A stretch of DNA of 64,000 nt from JACVRX01 sp963831385 (GTDB taxonomy: Bacteria; Actinomycetota; Actinomycetes; Jiangellales; Jiangellaceae): NCBI GenBank assembly GCA_963831385.1, contig CAWHPW010000020.1:1-64000 (forward strand). The letters are read 5' to 3'. The notes under the pieces are model-generated. The model was not told the origin of the DNA. It searched no databases and worked only from the letters and a program-made list of their open reading frames with translations. Below, piece by piece: positions 1 to 7,498 of this stretch. The position numbers and the translations under genes are program-made. Positions within the stretch are counted from its first letter, which is position 1, and the number at the start of each line of letters is the position of its first letter.

Positions 1-77
1 GCACGCAATCTCATACCCCGCATTCAGGCCGGAGCGCGGGGTGCCTACCCCGACGGGCCAGCACCCACCGACCAATC

Positions 78-120
78 TGTGCACAACCCAGACCACCAAA
101 CCCCGGTGTGCACAACCCAG
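78..120. repeat. Tandem TGTGCACAACCCAG repeats
   Basis: Two identical 14-bp copies of TGTGCACAACCCAG lie at 78-91 and 107-120, 29 bp apart. Each contains the palindrome TGTGCACA, and the reverse complement TTGTGCACA is one base from the actinobacterial DnaA-box form TTGTCCACA. A related TGTGCACAA occurs upstream of dnaB at 29625. A separate hairpin (arms 15-21 and 36-42) could terminate a gene outside the window. No gene is visible in 1-147. A DnaA-binding role is only a guess. Confidence 0.5.
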
Positions 121-147
121 TAAAAGCCGCGTCGCCGCCTCTCCCTG

Positions 148-528
148 TCAGGGCTCTTGGTCGATCGGCGGCGCCCACTCAGGTCGGGAGATGAGGCAGA
201 ACGGATGGCCAGCCGGGTCGGCGTAGACGTGATCACCACCAGCCAGCGGCCGAGCGCCCAGGGCAATGACTCGTGGATCAGCCGCCACGACATCGTCCAC
301 CATGACGTCCAAGTGGAACTGCTGCGGCCGGTCTGGGTCTGGCCACTGCGGTGGCTGATGGTCAGGCGCGAGTTGGAAGGCGACGCCGGATGTGGTGTCG
401 TTCTTGGCGATCACGACCCATTCATCGGAGCGGTAAGTAACCGGTAGACCGAGGAGTTCGGAGTAGAACTCTGCCAGTGCGGCAGGGTCCGGACAGTCGA
501 TCACGACGTGGTGCATCCGGCCGATCAT
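148..528 (-). CDS. VOC family (glyoxalase-like) protein
   Basis: This 126-residue protein has the single-module length of the vicinal oxygen chelate fold. It opens with HHVVIDCPDPAALAEFY, the usual first beta strand and helix of glyoxalase/bleomycin-resistance-like proteins, followed by a SELLGLPV turn. A metal-ligand-type stretch QFHLDVMVDD lies near residue 72, and the end carries the family pattern DPAGHPFCL. Such proteins are dimeric metalloenzymes or binding proteins; the substrate cannot be read from sequence. The ATG at 528 was kept although an internal ATG at 516 is also possible, and no clear ribosome binding site decides. Its 5' end abuts a decayed DUF1801 gene on the other strand, which suggests a deletion brought the two together. 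Confidence 0.85.
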   Translation of the reverse strand: MIGRMHHVVIDCPDPAALAEFYSELLGLPVTYRSDEWVVIAKNDTTSGVAFQLAPDHQPPQWPDPDRPQQFHLDVMVDDVVAADPRVIALGARPLAGGDHVYADPAGHPFCLISRPEWAPPIDQEP

Positions 529-531
529 GGC

Positions 532-860
532 GTCGATACTCGCACGACGTCACCGATGCTCTGGGGCTCGAGCATCATCAGCTTCGGCAGCACGACTACC
601 GATACGAGAGTGGCCAACGAGGCACATCTCTACTGGCCGGCTTTGCACCGCGAGAGCAGCACCTGGTGATCTACCTCGTCGGCGGGTTCGAGGAAAGGCA
701 CAACAGGCTCATCGCAGAACTCGGCCCGTACAAGACCGGCAAGGGGTGCTTGTACGTCAAGCGACTGGCCAATGTCGATCTTGACGTACTACGCGAGCTC
801 ATCGACCGTTCGGCGCGAGTCCGCCGAGCGGTTGACCGGGCAGCGCACCGCGAGCCGTGA
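532..860 (+). pseudogene. DUF1801 protein remnant, truncated and frameshifted
   Basis: The frame ending at 860 carries the conserved DUF1801 half: AGFAPREQHLVIYLVGGF, then KTGKGCLYVKRLANVDLDVL. The expected preceding motif MLWGSSIISFGS is present but in another frame (ATG at 556), so a single-base deletion near 590 separates FGS from YRYESG. The first 40 or so residues usual in this family are missing, and the remnant runs into the start of the VOC gene on the opposite strand. It therefore appears both 5'-truncated and frameshifted, and it is unlikely to make a working protein. Function of the family is unknown. Only the identification by motif is firm. Confidence 0.75.
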
Positions 861-879
861 CCGCTAAAGCGGGTCACGG

Positions 880-1170
880 TCACAACGTCGTGGGGGCTCC
901 GGTGCTGGGGCCGTTCGGCGTCGTGACAGGTGCCGTCGAGCTCGTCGACGCCGAGCTGTCGGAGCTCGTCAGCGAGTCCACGCTGTCCTGAGCTTGCGAG
1001 GTCCGGGCCTTGACCTTCTCCCCGGCCTCCTCGGCGAGATGCTTGGCCTGATCCATGGCCTTGTTCGCCTGCTCCTTGACCTGCTGCTTGGTCTCCGGGT
1101 TGGTGTCGAGGTACTTCTTCACGGCGACCACGATGCCGGCTATCACGGCCAGTCCGAGCAACTTCTTCAC
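880..1170 (-). CDS. Small membrane-anchored YtxH-like protein
   Basis: A 96-residue protein that starts at GTG 1170, with a GAAGGGA ribosome binding site about 8 bases upstream. Residues 1-18 form one hydrophobic segment (KKLLGLAVIAGIVVAVKKYL). A charged amphipathic helix rich in Lys, Glu, Gln and Ala follows (about 25-60), and then a Ser/Thr/Pro-rich tail. This layout resembles YtxH-like and similar envelope-associated small proteins, which have no catalytic residues. It stands alone between the DUF1801 remnant and the response-regulator remnant. Function is unknown; the helix could be a coiled coil at the inner membrane face. Confidence 0.7.
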   Translation of the reverse strand: MKKLLGLAVIAGIVVAVKKYLDTNPETKQQVKEQANKAMDQAKHLAEEAGEKVKARTSQAQDSVDSLTSSDSSASTSSTAPVTTPNGPSTGAPTTL

Positions 1171-1353
1171 GATCTCGATCCCTTCATGCGACGACGTCCT
1201 GCAGGGCTAATACTCTGCATTCCCCGTCGGTGGCCAGTTGCCACCTCCTCGGCGTCATTCTTGTGCATTCGCCTCGTCGGCGCGATCACAGGCTTTCCCC
1301 AGACTCGGCTGGTATTCGACTGGCCTACGGTCGGACGGGTCGAAGGAGTTGAG

Positions 1354-1701
1354 GTGTCACGGAGATCGCGACCGCGGGTACTGGTCGTCGACGACGACGC
1401 GGACATCCGTAAGTCGCTACAGCGCGGGCTGGACCTGGCCGGCTTCGACGTCGAGATCGCGGCGGATAGTCGGCGGGCGGACGCGGGCGCCGACGACTAC
1501 GTGGTGAAACCGTTCGTGAAGATCGTCGTGATGACTACCACCGCCTGAGACCGATACGCCATGTTTCACGACGATCTTCACGACAGGGGGTTCACAAGGT
1601 CTCGCCGGTCACAGAGATCCTTCAAAACCGCCCGCGTAGAGGCACTGGACGACGCGGTCTCCTGGTGCAACGAACGCACCGAAGCGGAATCGGCGAAGTG
1701 A
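1354..1701 (+). pseudogene. Decayed response regulator receiver, interrupted by hairpin
   Basis: From GTG 1354, behind an AAGGAG site, the frame encodes the receiver start RVLVVDDDADIR. It then jumps after EIAADS to GADDYVVKP, so roughly 45 residues, including the phosphoacceptor aspartate region, are missing. Directly after KP a 72-bp palindromic repeat introduces a stop (frame closes at 1548). Beyond the repeat the same frame continues for about 38 codons to a TGA at 1699-1701, ending DDAVSWCNERTEAESAK. No DNA-binding domain remains. The internal deletion and the repeat insertion make a working regulator very unlikely. The origin of the part after the repeat is uncertain. Confidence 0.7.
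1513..1584. repeat. Palindromic repeat family B, copy 1
   Basis: Perfect 18-bp inverted arms at 1514-1531 and 1566-1583 (TCGTGAAGATCGTCGTGA and its reverse complement) enclose a 34-base loop. The same arms recur at 43076-43146 with an unrelated loop of 35 bases. The copy lies immediately after the KP of a receiver-domain remnant. Taking 1513-1584 as the unit gives 72 bp, whose removal leaves the flanking frame open without the stop codon the loop carries. Confidence 0.8.
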
Positions 1702-1876
1702 GCCGACGGCTCCTGCGGCCACGTCGATGGCTACCGCCGTGCTCGTTGCCGGTTGCGCCCCGCTGGAGGGCAGGCATCCGGACGACGGAGAACTCACTGA
1801 ACTCGAGCAACTCCTCGACGAAATCGGCGAGTTGGCCGACCAGACCGAGCGTGAGTTCGAAGCGGATCCACAATGA
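1698..1876 (+). pseudogene. Small lipoprotein-like ORF, probably frameshifted
   Basis: A GTG at 1698 overlaps the TGA of the preceding frame (GTGA), the usual sign of translational coupling, and begins SRRLLR. The convincing protein is in a different frame: MATAVLVAGCAPLEGRH with a lipobox VAGC, then an acidic helix LTELEQLLDEIGELADQTER ending at 1876. Joining the two frames gives a normal lipoprotein signal (basic n-region, hydrophobic core, cysteine), so a one-base indel around 1715 is likely. Alternatively translation starts at ATG 1727 with a very short n-region and no ribosome binding site. Together with the upstream receiver remnant it looks like a decaying operon. Confidence 0.45.
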
Positions 1877-1880
1877 ATAA

Positions 1881-1923
1881 GGCGATGTGCCGGCGAGACG
1901 GGGGACGTCACCGGCACATCGCC
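1881..1923. terminator. Bidirectional terminator-like hairpin
   Basis: A 13-bp perfect stem (GGCGATGTGCCGG at 1881-1893 with its complement at 1911-1923) with a 17-base loop lies between the lipoprotein-like ORF (stop 1876) and the convergent DUF6458 gene (stop 1934). It can serve both strands; the minus-strand side is followed by a T-rich TTATTCATT. Confidence 0.6.
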
Positions 1924-1933
1924 GTCTTTGCCG

Positions 1934-2167
1934 TCAGGGAGCGGGCGGGCGGTCGTCGTACACGCGCCGTTCCTCGACGATCCCGCCGCGATCGACGGCA
2001 CGGTCCCGTGGGCCCCAGACGGTCAGGAACAAGATGATTGCCAGCGCGCCGGCCACCATCAGGATCCATCCGACTGTCGACAGGTCGATGCCTGAGATGT
2101 CGTAGTCGACGGCGAAAGCGAGGATCGCGCCGATTGCCAGCAAGACGACCCCGGTTCCGATGCGCAT
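1934..2167 (-). CDS. DUF6458 family small membrane protein
   Basis: This 77-residue protein begins MRIGTGVVLLAIGAILAFAV, the family hallmark, followed by SGIDLSTVGWILMVAG. Two membrane spans are predicted (about residues 5-20 and 34-53), then a charged cytoplasmic tail with Arg and Glu. The start at 2167 rather than an upstream ATG at 2182 is preferred because the upstream ATG overlaps the GGAGG ribosome binding site. The family is widespread in actinobacteria and has no known function. It stands alone with a hairpin terminator downstream. Confidence 0.85.
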   Translation of the reverse strand: MRIGTGVVLLAIGAILAFAVDYDISGIDLSTVGWILMVAGALAIILFLTVWGPRDRAVDRGGIVEERRVYDDRPPAP

Positions 2168-2312
2168 TGTGCGAACCTCCATGGTGCCTGTCCGGGCGGA
2201 CAGGCTCAGCCACGGCTTACCCGGTCGATGACATACCCAATCCGGTCTGAGAATGGAATCGGGGCCGGAGCAGGGGTAGCGATCGGGTCGTCCAGTCCGT
2301 TAGACACGCCAG

Positions 2313-3536
2313 GTGACCGACGAACTGCCGATCAGACTTGCGACCGCCGACGACCTCCCCGAGCTGCATACCGTGATCTCCGGCGCTTTTCTGCACGATG
2401 CCGAAGACGAGACCAATGAACTGCACCGCCTGGTCTACGAGCCCGAGCGCAGTCATGTCATCACCGATGGCCCGATCGTCGGCACCGGCGCTGTGCTCAC
2501 CAGAAACCTGACGGTGCCCGGCGCTGTGCTGCCCGCTGCTCATGTCACGGCCGTCGCCGTCGCTGCGACGCATCGTCGGCGCGGCCTGCTGACCAGGCTC
2601 ATGACAACGCAGCTCGAGGCCGTTCGGGATCGCGGCGACGAGCCGATCGCCGTGCTGTGGGCCAGTGAGGGCGCGATCTACGGCCGGTTCGGCTACGGGC
2701 TCGCCTGCTGGCAGGTGCAATACGAGATCCCGACCCGGGAGACGACGCTGCCGACTTCGCCGTCAACCGGCCGTCTGCGCCAGGCCGTCCCCCGCGATGT
2801 GATCGACGAGCTCGCGCAGGTTTACGACCGGGCGCAGGTCGAGCGGCCGGGCCGGTCAGGTCGCGACGAGCGGTGGTGGAAGTTCCTGACCGCCGACCCG
2901 AAACCGTGGCGCCGCGACCTGTCCGCGCAGCGGGCAGTGCTCTATGAGGCGGACGGTTCCGTCGACGGGTATGCAATCTGGCGGGTCAAGGGTGCCTGGT
3001 CAGCTACTGGGCCATCTGGCGAGGTGGCGGTCAACGAAGTCGTCGCCGCAACGGGTGAGGCCTACGCAGCGCTGTGGCGGTTCCTGCTGTCCATCGACCT
3101 GACCCGAACGGTGAAGTTCTCCTTCGCCGCTCTCGATGATCCCCTCCCGCACCTGGTAAGCAATGCCAACGCGTTGGAAACGCACGTATTTCCCGGCCTG
3201 TGGGTCCGGCTGGTCGATCTACCCCGGGCGCTGTCGGCCAGGCGGTACATCGCGCCCGTCGACGTCGTGCTGGAGGTCTCCGACGGACTGCTGCCGGACA
3301 ATGCCGGCCGCTGGCGGCTGGTGAGCGACGGATCGACGGCGCGGTGCGACGCCGCGGATGATCTGCCCGACCTCACTCTCGACATCCGCGCACTGGGCGC
3401 GGTCTACCTCGGTGGTGTGAGCATGCATTCGCTCGCGGCGGCAGGCTTGATCACCGAGAACACCCCGGGCAGTCTCGCGGCGGCGTCGGCCGCGTTCAGC
3501 TGGCACGTCGCACCGGCCTCGTGGGAGATCTTCTGA
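2313..3536 (+). CDS. eis: Eis-like GNAT N-acetyltransferase
   Basis: This 407-residue protein matches the three-part Eis family in length. An N-terminal GNAT domain carries the acetyl-CoA loop THRRRGLLTRLM (about residues 89-100) and YGRFGYG (about 125-131), which holds the tyrosine used as general acid in Eis. A second GNAT-like region and an SCP2-like C-terminal domain ending in Phe follow. Eis proteins acetylate amines, including several positions on aminoglycosides, and use the C-terminal carboxylate as base. Whether this enzyme confers resistance cannot be told from sequence. Translation starts at GTG 2313. The gene is monocistronic, with a family C palindrome just downstream. Confidence 0.88.
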   Translation: MTDELPIRLATADDLPELHTVISGAFLHDAEDETNELHRLVYEPERSHVITDGPIVGTGAVLTRNLTVPGAVLPAAHVTAVAVAATHRRRGLLTRLMTTQLEAVRDRGDEPIAVLWASEGAIYGRFGYGLACWQVQYEIPTRETTLPTSPSTGRLRQAVPRDVIDELAQVYDRAQVERPGRSGRDERWWKFLTADPKPWRRDLSAQRAVLYEADGSVDGYAIWRVKGAWSATGPSGEVAVNEVVAATGEAYAALWRFLLSIDLTRTVKFSFAALDDPLPHLVSNANALETHVFPGLWVRLVDLPRALSARRYIAPVDVVLEVSDGLLPDNAGRWRLVSDGSTARCDAADDLPDLTLDIRALGAVYLGGVSMHSLAAAGLITENTPGSLAAASAAFSWHVAPASWEIF

Positions 3537-3560
3537 CGGTATCGCCGCGGCCGCGTCGTC

Positions 3561-3629
3561 GGGTGCCGCCTCCGCCCGCGGCCGACTTCGTCGGCCGTTT
3601 TACGCCCGCCCACACCCGAGCCGGCACCT
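3561..3629. repeat. Palindromic repeat family C, copy 1
   Basis: A 45-bp core contains the stem-loop GCGGCCGACTTCGTCGGCCG followed by TTTTA. It is flanked by imperfect 12-bp inverted arms at 3561-3572 and 3618-3629 (10 of 12 paired). The core recurs almost unchanged at 10226-10269, but there the outer arms have a different sequence that still pairs. The inner hairpin plus T-run resembles an intrinsic terminator and lies between convergent genes. No gene occupies 3537-3656 otherwise. Confidence 0.75.
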
Positions 3630-3656
3630 GCCGGCACGACCGGGCCCGCAAGTGGT

Positions 3657-3884
3657 CTACGGGCGCTCGTTGCCCCGTTTGTAGTTCCCCGTCGCCTTGG
3701 CCAATGCGAGTTGTCGGGCCCGCTCGTCGCCGCGGTCGAGTTCCTTGATCAGCCGGACAGCTTGTGCTCCGGACACAGTGCTCACCTGCCGCCCACCTCG
3801 GCTGATGAAGACCTGCCCGCTCTTGGTGACGCGGTAGGCGAACGGGTCGCTCTCGAGCCGACCGCGACGATCGACCTTGCTCAT
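3657..3884 (-). CDS. Conserved small protein coupled to aminotransferase
   Basis: A 75-residue basic protein whose ATG overlaps the TGA of the upstream aminotransferase (ATGA at 3881-3884), indicating translational coupling. Residues 15-36 (FAYRVTKSGQVFISRGGRQV) look like a small beta hairpin, followed by a helix GAQAVRLIKEL and a lysine/arginine-rich end. I do not recognise a named family. No membrane segment or cysteine motif is visible. Its tight linkage suggests a role connected with the aminotransferase or merely shared expression. Confidence 0.75.
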   Translation of the reverse strand: MSKVDRRGRLESDPFAYRVTKSGQVFISRGGRQVSTVSGAQAVRLIKELDRGDERARQLALAKATGNYKRGNERP

Positions 3885-5092
3885 TGGCGGCATCCGTCCA
3901 GAAACCGGCCGAACCGGCCGATCGCCGCTTCCAGATCGTCGACGTGGGGCAGCGTGACGATGCGGACGTGATCCGGCCGAGGCCAGTTGAACCCGGTTCC
4001 CTGCACGACGAGCAAGTGCTCCTGCAACAGCAGGTCGAGCACGAACTTCTCGTCGTCGTGAATGGGGTAAACCGTCGGGTCCAGGCGCGGGAAGACGTAC
4101 AGGGCGCCCTTCGGCTTGACGCAGCTGACACCGGGCAGGTCGGAGAGCAGCTTCCAGGCTCGCTCGCGCTGGTCGTGCAGCCTTCCGCCGGGAAGGACCA
4201 GATCGTTGACGTCTTGTCGGCCACCGAGGGCTGCCTGGATGGCGTGCTGAGCCGGCACGTTGGCGCACAGCCGCATGTTGGCGAGGATGTCCAACCCCTC
4301 GATGTAATCGCGGGCGTGCTGGCGGGGACCTGACACCACCATCCAGCCGGACCGGAATCCCGCGACCCGGTACGCCTTCGACAGGCCGTTGAACGTCAGG
4401 CAGAGCAGGTCGGGGGCGACCGCCGCGACGGCGACGTGCTCGGCGTCGTCGTAAAGGATCTTGTCGTAGATCTCGTCGGCGAGCAGGATCAGCCGGTTCT
4501 TCCGAGCCAGCTCGGTGATCCCGTCGAGCACGTCGCGCGAGTACACGGCACCGGTCGGGTTGTTCGGATTGATCACCACGAGCGCCTTGGTTCGCGGGCT
4601 GATCTTGGCGGCCAGGTCATCGAGATCGGGATGCCAGTCCGCGCTCTCGTCGCACAGATAGTGGACCGGTGTTCCGCCGGCCAGGCTGACCGCGGCCGTC
4701 CATAGCGGATAGTCCGGTGCCGGGATGAGCACTTCGTCGCCGTCGTCGAGCATCGCCTGCATGGCCATGACGATGAGCTCGGAAACGCCGTTGCCGAGGT
4801 AGACGTCGGCCACGTCGATGTTCGGGACGCCCTTGCTTTGGTGGTACTGCACCACCGCGCGCCGGGCCGGCAGGAGTCCCTTGGAATCGCAATAGCCTTG
4901 CGCGTTCGGCAGTCCGCGGATGACGTCCTGCAGGATCTCCTCGGGGGCGTCAAAGCCGAACGGTGCGGGATTGCCGATGTTCAGCTTGAGGATGCGGTGC
5001 CCTTCCTCTTCGAGCCGGGTCGCATGCTCGAGCACGGGTCCCCTGATGTCGTAGCAGACGTTCGCGAGTTTGCGGGATTGACTGACCTGCAT
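3881..5092 (-). CDS. alaA: Pyridoxal-phosphate aminotransferase (AlaA type)
   Basis: A class I/II aminotransferase of 403 residues, the normal length for alanine/aspartate aminotransferases of the AlaA group. Recognisable blocks are KLNIGNPAPFGFDAPEEIL, YLGNGVSELI, INPNNPTGAVYS, ADEIYDKILYDD and the lysine motif TFNGLSKAYRVAGFRSGW, whose Lys binds PLP. Family members exchange amino groups between alanine, glutamate or aspartate and 2-oxo acids in the cytosol. The ATG at 5092 gives the family N-terminus; longer reading upstream is out of family. A 75-residue gene follows with an ATGA overlap, and a DUF1707 gene is divergent. Exact substrate is inferred only from family resemblance. Confidence 0.85.
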   Translation of the reverse strand: MQVSQSRKLANVCYDIRGPVLEHATRLEEEGHRILKLNIGNPAPFGFDAPEEILQDVIRGLPNAQGYCDSKGLLPARRAVVQYHQSKGVPNIDVADVYLGNGVSELIVMAMQAMLDDGDEVLIPAPDYPLWTAAVSLAGGTPVHYLCDESADWHPDLDDLAAKISPRTKALVVINPNNPTGAVYSRDVLDGITELARKNRLILLADEIYDKILYDDAEHVAVAAVAPDLLCLTFNGLSKAYRVAGFRSGWMVVSGPRQHARDYIEGLDILANMRLCANVPAQHAIQAALGGRQDVNDLVLPGGRLHDQRERAWKLLSDLPGVSCVKPKGALYVFPRLDPTVYPIHDDEKFVLDLLLQEHLLVVQGTGFNWPRPDHVRIVTLPHVDDLEAAIGRFGRFLDGCRQ

Positions 5093-5201
5093 GTGCGCCA
5101 GCGTCTCATTGCCACACCCGCATTCCGTGGACGGTCCACCACGTGGACGAGACTGTCGACCGGCAGAAGAAGCCGATCTTGGTCGGCAGTACGCTGCCGG
5201 A

Positions 5202-5858
5202 ATGCCGGACGATCCGCAGGATGCCGACGAGCAGCGGCAGGCTCCGCGGCCGTCGATCGCGCCGGACATCCGGGCGTCGGACTCGGAACGAGAGATGATC
5301 GTCTCGCGGCTCTCCGAGAACGCTGCGGCCGGACGTTTGACGCTGGCCGAACTCGAGGAACGTATCGGGCTGGCCTACGCCTCGACGACCCGCGCGGAGC
5401 TCACCACCCTGATCGCGGACTTGCCCAAGGGCGTCGCCTCGCCGGCGCCGGTCCGGCGTAAACCGACTCGGTGGGTGCTGTCGTTGTTGAGCGGCACCGA
5501 GAAGAAGGGCCGCTGGCGGGTCGGGGACCGGCTTACCGCCATCGCCGCCATGGGCGGAAGCGACATCGATCTGCGGCACGCCGAGATCGACGCGGAGGAC
5601 GTCACCATCGTCGCGGTCGCCCTGATGGGCGGAATCGATATCTACGTGCCGGACACCGTGGACCTGGAGATCGGTGGGTTCGCGCTGATGGGGGGCAATG
5701 GCGAGCGCGGCAGCACTCGGCCGCCACGCCCCGGTGGCCCCAGGATCCGCATTCTGGCTTACGCGGTGATGGGTGGGATCGACATCTGGCGTCTCCCGGA
5801 GGAGGCGAAGGGCCTTCCCCTCAAACAAGCCCGCAAGCTGGCCAAGGATGCCCGCTAG
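5202..5858 (+). CDS. DUF1707 / cell-wall stress LiaF-like protein
   Basis: This 218-residue protein begins with a DUF1707 helix pair, RASDSEREMIVSRLSENAAA then LTLAELEERIGLAYAS. The C-terminal half has three repeats of an xxMGGxDI pattern (AAMGGSDIDL, ALMGGIDIYV, AVMGGIDIWR) that mark the LiaF/DUF2154 beta-helix fold. There is no membrane span. The combination is common in actinobacteria, where LiaF-like proteins sense or modulate cell-envelope stress; a specific role is not known. ATG 5202 was chosen because homologous sequence starts there. A family A palindrome follows 17 bases after the stop. Confidence 0.82.
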   Translation: MPDDPQDADEQRQAPRPSIAPDIRASDSEREMIVSRLSENAAAGRLTLAELEERIGLAYASTTRAELTTLIADLPKGVASPAPVRRKPTRWVLSLLSGTEKKGRWRVGDRLTAIAAMGGSDIDLRHAEIDAEDVTIVAVALMGGIDIYVPDTVDLEIGGFALMGGNGERGSTRPPRPGGPRIRILAYAVMGGIDIWRLPEEAKGLPLKQARKLAKDAR

Positions 5859-5875
5859 GGCTCGATTCCTCCTCC

Positions 5876-5965
5876 GGAATGACCACGTTCACCACCCTGG
5901 CCCGTACTTCACCATGCTTGCCAGCCTGGTGATGTACGGGTAGCCCTGGTGAACGTGGTCATTCC
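5876..5965. repeat. Nested palindromic repeat family A, copy 1
   Basis: Perfect 19-bp outer arms (GGAATGACCACGTTCACCA at 5876-5894 and its complement at 5947-5965) enclose a second stem (5901-5914 with 5927-5940, CCCGTACTTCACCA against TGGTGATGTACGGG). Copies occur at 24081-24172 and, as a half unit, at 45608-45673. It sits between two genes in the same direction. Confidence 0.85.
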
Positions 5966-6001
5966 TGCCCCGTCCGATTTCCGCTAGTACGAGCCACCTG
6001 G

Positions 6002-7498
6002 ATGGACCAGAGTAGAGGCGTGCTCGAATTCGAAGCCTGCTACCGGGCGGTCAGCAGCAGAGACGACCGGTTCGACGGGGTGTTCTTCACGGCGGTCACC
6101 TCGACCGGAATCTACTGCCGACCGAGCTGCCCGGCACGGACACCCAAGCGGGAGAACGTTCGGTTCTTCCGGTCGGCGGCGCAGGCGCAGTCCGCTGGCT
6201 TCCGGGCTTGCCGCCGCTGCCGCCCCGACGTGAGCCCAGGCGCACCGGAGTGGAACATCCGAGCCGACTTGGTCGGCCGGGCGATGCGCCTGATCAACGA
6301 TGGGATCGTCGACCGCGACGGAGTATCTGGTCTCGCGGCTCGGCTCGGGTACAGCGAACGGCAGGTGCATCGCACCTTGGTCGAGGAGGTCGGTGCGGGA
6401 CCGTTGCGACTCGCACGGGCGCAGCGCGCGCACACGGCTCGCATCCTGCTCGAGACGACCGACCTGCCTGTCACCGAGGTGGCTTACGCGGCTGGTTTTG
6501 CCAGCATCCGACAGTTCAACGACACCATTCGGGAGACCTACGCATCGACTCCGAGCGACCTGCGCCGGCATTCACGGCACGGGCGCCGGGGCGGCGTGCC
6601 GATTGCCGGCACGATCCGGCTGCGGCTGGCCCACCGACGGCCCGCCGACCTCGCCGGCATTCTTGGCTTCCTTGCCGCCCGAGCAATTCCGGGTGTCGAG
6701 GAGGTGGACGGCCGGACTTACCGGCGCAGCCTCGTCTTGCCGCATGGCGTCGGCATCGTCGAACTGACACCAGCAGAGGGATATCTGGACGCCACCTTGC
6801 GCCTCGCCGACCCTCGCGACCTGGCCTCTGCAGTCGCACGCTGTCGGCGACTGTTCGACCTCGATGCCGACAGCGCGGCCGTCGACGACGCACTGGCCAA
6901 AGACAGGATCCTCGCGCCACTGGTGCTGGCAACGCCGGGCCGGCGTGTTCCCGGTGCCGTCGACGGTGACGAGCTCGCCGTCCGGGCGGTACTAGGCCAA
7001 CAGGTGTCGGTCGGTGCCGCGCGCGGACTGGCCGGACGACTCGTCCTCGCCTACGGCAAGCCACTGGACTCGCCGCTGGGTGCGGTCACGCACGCATTCC
7101 CCACGGCGGGCGCACTGGCAGCTGTCGATCCCGCGGAGTTCCCGCTGCCGGTCCGGCGGCAGAACACCCTGCACGAGCTGGTCACCAGGCTGGCCGACAG
7201 CCGGCTGCAGCTGGACCCGGGCGCTCATCGTGACGAGGTCGAACGCCAGCTGTTGGAGATTCCGGGCGTCGGCCCGTGGACCGCTGGCTATATCCGCATG
7301 CGGGCCCTGTGCGATCCCGACGTCTTCCTCGCGAACGACTTGGGCGTTCGGCACGGCCTGGCCCGGGCTGGTCTCCCGGCGCACCCGTCTGCTGCGGTCG
7401 AAGCGGCGCAAGCGTGGAAACCGTGGCGTTCCTATGCACAGTTGCATCTGTGGGCGCTGGCAGCCCACCGACAAGAAGAGGAAGGAACCGCACGATGA
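6002..7498 (+). CDS. Ada-AlkA fusion: alkylation sensor and 3-methyladenine glycosylase
   Basis: 498 residues with three units. The N-terminal Ada zinc domain (about 1-80) has all four cysteines in YCRPSC and ACRRC; the first accepts methyl groups from phosphotriesters. An AraC-type helix-turn-helix follows (about 85-185, VTEVAYAAGFASIRQFNDTI). The AlkA-like glycosylase occupies about 200-490, with the helix-hairpin-helix LEIPGVGPWTAGYIRMRAL and the downstream aspartate region. Such fusions sense alkylated DNA, activate transcription and excise 3-methylpurines. The stop overlaps the ogt start (ATGA), so the two genes form an adaptive-response operon, probably self-activated by the methylated Ada domain. 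Confidence 0.9.
   Translation: MDQSRGVLEFEACYRAVSSRDDRFDGVFFTAVTSTGIYCRPSCPARTPKRENVRFFRSAAQAQSAGFRACRRCRPDVSPGAPEWNIRADLVGRAMRLINDGIVDRDGVSGLAARLGYSERQVHRTLVEEVGAGPLRLARAQRAHTARILLETTDLPVTEVAYAAGFASIRQFNDTIRETYASTPSDLRRHSRHGRRGGVPIAGTIRLRLAHRRPADLAGILGFLAARAIPGVEEVDGRTYRRSLVLPHGVGIVELTPAEGYLDATLRLADPRDLASAVARCRRLFDLDADSAAVDDALAKDRILAPLVLATPGRRVPGAVDGDELAVRAVLGQQVSVGAARGLAGRLVLAYGKPLDSPLGAVTHAFPTAGALAAVDPAEFPLPVRRQNTLHELVTRLADSRLQLDPGAHRDEVERQLLEIPGVGPWTAGYIRMRALCDPDVFLANDLGVRHGLARAGLPAHPSAAVEAAQAWKPWRSYAQLHLWALAAHRQEEEGTAR

Noticed and set aside
532..860. All frameshifts as sequencing error
   Set aside because: Possible but not preferred: dozens of neighbouring genes are intact, broken genes also show truncations and deletions, and one break is an exact 68-bp palindrome. 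Raw reads would settle it.
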